DNA of 5,693 nt, from the NCBI GenBank assembly GCA_900313745.1, contig OMSM01000508.1, positions 1-5,693 on the forward strand, given 5' to 3'. The DNA is from an uncultured Lachnospiraceae bacterium. Its GTDB lineage: Bacteria > Bacillota > Clostridia > Lachnospirales > Lachnospiraceae. Shown piece after piece: positions 5,640 through 5,693 of this stretch (positions are counted from its first letter, which is position 1; each line of letters opens with the position of its first letter). Position numbers and translations under genes: made by a program. The notes below the pieces were generated by a model that saw nothing but the letters and a program-made list of their open reading frames with translations, had not been told where the DNA came from and made no database searches.

Positions 5640-5664
5640 TATAGAATGCGATTCCTGTCGTCAA
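5636..5664 (-). promoter_or_regulatory. Near-consensus sigma-A promoter of the permease gene
   Basis: The -35 is TTGACG (5659-5664; 5 of 6) and the -10 is TATAAT (5636-5641; 6 of 6), with an optimal 17-bp spacer. Initiation is expected at a G near 5627, giving a leader of about 175 nt before the ATG at 5451. A promoter this close to consensus fits a gene that is held down by an operator or attenuator. Confidence 0.82.
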
Positions 5665-5693
5665 GGCTTTTTCATCAGTGTCCGCCAAAGAAG
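5665..5693. other. Right-edge sequence without a supported feature
   Basis: These 29 bp upstream of the -35 box show no start codon with a ribosome site, no hairpin and no recognisable protein end. An upstream gene may lie just outside the window, but its nature cannot be judged. Confidence 0.3.

Noticed and set aside
5590..5650. Purine-riboswitch-like blocks on the minus strand: TATAATCG, GGATAT and AGTTTCTA in the order and rough spacing of the first half of a guanine aptamer, plus a possible closing helix TCGCATTC/GGATGCGA.
   Set aside because: The third stem, the CCGUAAA loop and the CUAUG end are missing from the right place; a CCGTAAA occurs only in the later terminator loop. The first block is the -10 box of a much better supported promoter and would not be transcribed from it. 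A search with the Rfam purine model would settle it.
5611..5691. Open minus-strand frame of 26 codons entering from the right edge and ending at TAG (possible C terminus of an upstream gene).
   Set aside because: Too short to judge, resembles nothing I recognise, and runs through the promoter and operator repeat.
5646..5693. Plus-strand ATG open to the right edge (16 codons), a possible divergent gene.
   Set aside because: No ribosome site before the ATG, and it overlaps the minus-strand promoter spacer.

Overview
The window is about 5.7 kb of GC-moderate bacterial DNA in which all five genes lie on the minus strand, so transcription runs from the right edge to the left. Strong GGAGG-type ribosome sites, an AddB-type recombination nuclease and intrinsic terminators with U tracts point to a Gram-positive anaerobe of the Clostridia. 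A Lachnospiraceae-like gut or rumen organism is my best guess, made from protein style alone.

In transcription order: (1) positions 5452-5693 hold a near-consensus promoter, a perfect 8-bp inverted repeat overlapping its -10 box, and an untranslated leader of about 175 nt with a strong intrinsic terminator before the first gene. (2) 4075-5451 encodes an NCS2-family, UraA-like uracil/xanthine permease. (3) 4012-4049 is a second intrinsic terminator. (4) 2694-3977 encodes a LarA-family nickel-pincer racemase/epimerase. (5) 1377-2660, 33 bp further on, encodes an iron-containing alcohol dehydrogenase. (6) 1219-1376 is a spacer with a GC-rich hairpin, a weak promoter candidate and a short direct repeat. 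(7) 379-1218 encodes a HAD-IIA (NagD-like) phosphatase. (8) 1-334 is the N-terminal 111 codons of addB, cut off by the left edge.

The permease gene appears to be controlled by transcription attenuation and probably by a repressor-type operator. larA and the dehydrogenase gene form a tight pair and could epimerise a 2-hydroxyacid and then oxidise or reduce it. That metabolic link is inference, and the substrate cannot be read from the sequence. Because a terminator separates the permease from larA with no visible promoter after it, the enzyme pair probably depends on read-through. The HAD phosphatase and addB look like housekeeping genes. I see no CRISPR array, insertion sequence, tRNA, rRNA or phage signature. 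The least explained part is the leader and operator region at the right edge.
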